The notes under the pieces are model-generated. The model was given only the letters and a program-made list of their open reading frames with translations. It was not told the DNA's origin and did no database searches. DNA of 14,638 nt, from positions 1-14,638 of the forward strand of contig JAYQVM010000039.1 of assembly GCA_038148435.1 (NCBI GenBank), written 5' to 3'. Positions 14,416 to 14,638 of the stretch are shown here, in pieces (the stretch's first letter is position 1; each line of letters starts with the position of its first letter). Origin of the DNA: UBA5109 sp038148435. Its GTDB lineage: Bacteria; Pseudomonadota; Gammaproteobacteria; Pseudomonadales; Pseudohongiellaceae. The translations under genes were made by a program, and so were the position numbers.

Positions 14416-14443
14416 ATGATAACGCAAATACTGGCCATGTAAT
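14416..14443 (-). promoter_or_regulatory. Candidate promoter for the lipoprotein gene
   Basis: On the minus strand ATTACA (-35, plus-strand 14438-14443, 4 of 6 matches) is followed after 16 bp by TATCAT (-10, 14416-14421, 5 of 6 matches). Transcription would begin near 14409, giving a leader of about 26 nt to the ATG at 14383. The region is AT-rich, so other placements are possible. Confidence 0.35.
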
Positions 14444-14496
14444 AAACTTTAAACTGAGCGCTACCCACCTTGAGGACAGCTAAGTATACTGTTTGA

Positions 14497-14638
14497 ATGA
14501 GGTTTTTTACTTATTTACTTGGCGTTACAGGGCTCTTCATTCTCAGCCTGCCTTTCTTGATGTTTTTCACCCTTCTTGAAGAGCAGCCTGCCAGTGCTTT
14601 GAACACACAACTCTCCCGGCAAAACCTGGAAGATATTC
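14497..14638 (+). CDS. Unidentified N-terminally anchored membrane/exported protein (3' end cut off)
   Basis: The frame opens with ATG at 14497 and runs off the window after 47 complete codons. It begins MRFFTYLLGVTGLFILSLPF, a hydrophobic helix of about 20 residues ending around LMFFTLL, followed by a polar segment EEQPASALNTQLSRQNLEDI. There is no lipobox and no clear signal-peptidase site, so a membrane anchor is more likely than a cleaved signal. The start of a polar, helical domain is all that follows, and I do not recognise the family. TATACT at 14485-14490 lies only 6 bp before the ATG and no Shine-Dalgarno is obvious. It diverges from the lipoprotein gene. Confidence 0.6.
   Translation, partial: MRFFTYLLGVTGLFILSLPFLMFFTLLEEQPASALNTQLSRQNLEDI

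Noticed and set aside
14470..14496. TTGAGG/TATACT promoter and leaderless start for the last gene
   Set aside because: The spacer is 9 bp and no other -35 fits. TATACT could be a -10 giving a leaderless message at 14497, but support is too thin to list.
1..14638. Mobile elements, CRISPR arrays, tRNA or rRNA genes
   Set aside because: No transposase, integrase, regularly spaced repeats or tRNA/rRNA-like sequence was seen on either strand.

Overview
The window is a stretch of gammaproteobacterial chromosome, judged from gene content and order. It carries the Kdo / LPS-export / sigma-54 / nitrogen-PTS block (kdsD-kdsC-lptC-lptA-lptB-rpoN-ptsN-rapZ-ptsO), followed by ion-transport and housekeeping genes. 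Strings such as the LptB ABC signature, the RpoN box and the RapZ SFGFKHGIPIDAD segment are close to those of Escherichia and Pseudomonas. A K+-dependent type membrane pyrophosphatase, an NhaC-family antiporter and MgtE would fit a marine or Na+-using lineage, but this is inference. I cannot name genus or species.

Bases 1-3300 (+): a tightly packed envelope operon. KdsD (5' end cut by the window) and KdsC make Kdo. LptC, LptA and LptB are the bitopic anchor, periplasmic bridge and ATPase of the LPS exporter. Spacings are 2 nt, 2 nt, an 8-nt overlap and a 4-nt overlap (TTGA), so translational coupling is likely.

Bases 3301-6635 (+): rpoN (sigma-54), ptsN (EIIA-Ntr), rapZ and ptsO (NPr). The hpf gene that usually sits between rpoN and ptsN is missing; only 52 bp separate them. 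A GG-N10-GC element resembling a sigma-54 promoter precedes rpoN, and a perfect TATAAT precedes rapZ.

Bases 6636-8318 (-): an NhaC-family antiporter whose stop codon directly abuts that of ptsO. It diverges from mgtE (Mg2+ channel, +), which is followed after 2 nt by darP/yjgA (ribosome assembly, +). darP ends tail-to-tail with a short mrp/apbC gene (-) in a shared TTAA.

Bases 11128-11533: the only intergenic region over 300 bp. It holds the mrp -10 element, two AT-rich palindromes and the rho-independent terminator of hppA.

Bases 11534-14638: hppA (-), a K+-dependent type ion-pumping pyrophosphatase; upstream of it a coiled-coil lipoprotein gene (-); and, diverging from that, the 5' end of an unidentified membrane-anchored protein (+), cut by the window end.

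The window is mainly conserved core genome. I found no mobile element, CRISPR array, rRNA or tRNA, and no convincing new multi-gene system. The items most worth a second look are structural: an 11-bp inverted repeat inside rapZ, two convergent gene pairs with no intergenic space, a possibly frame-shuffled segment of lptA, the candidate sigma-54 site before rpoN, and the loss of hpf.
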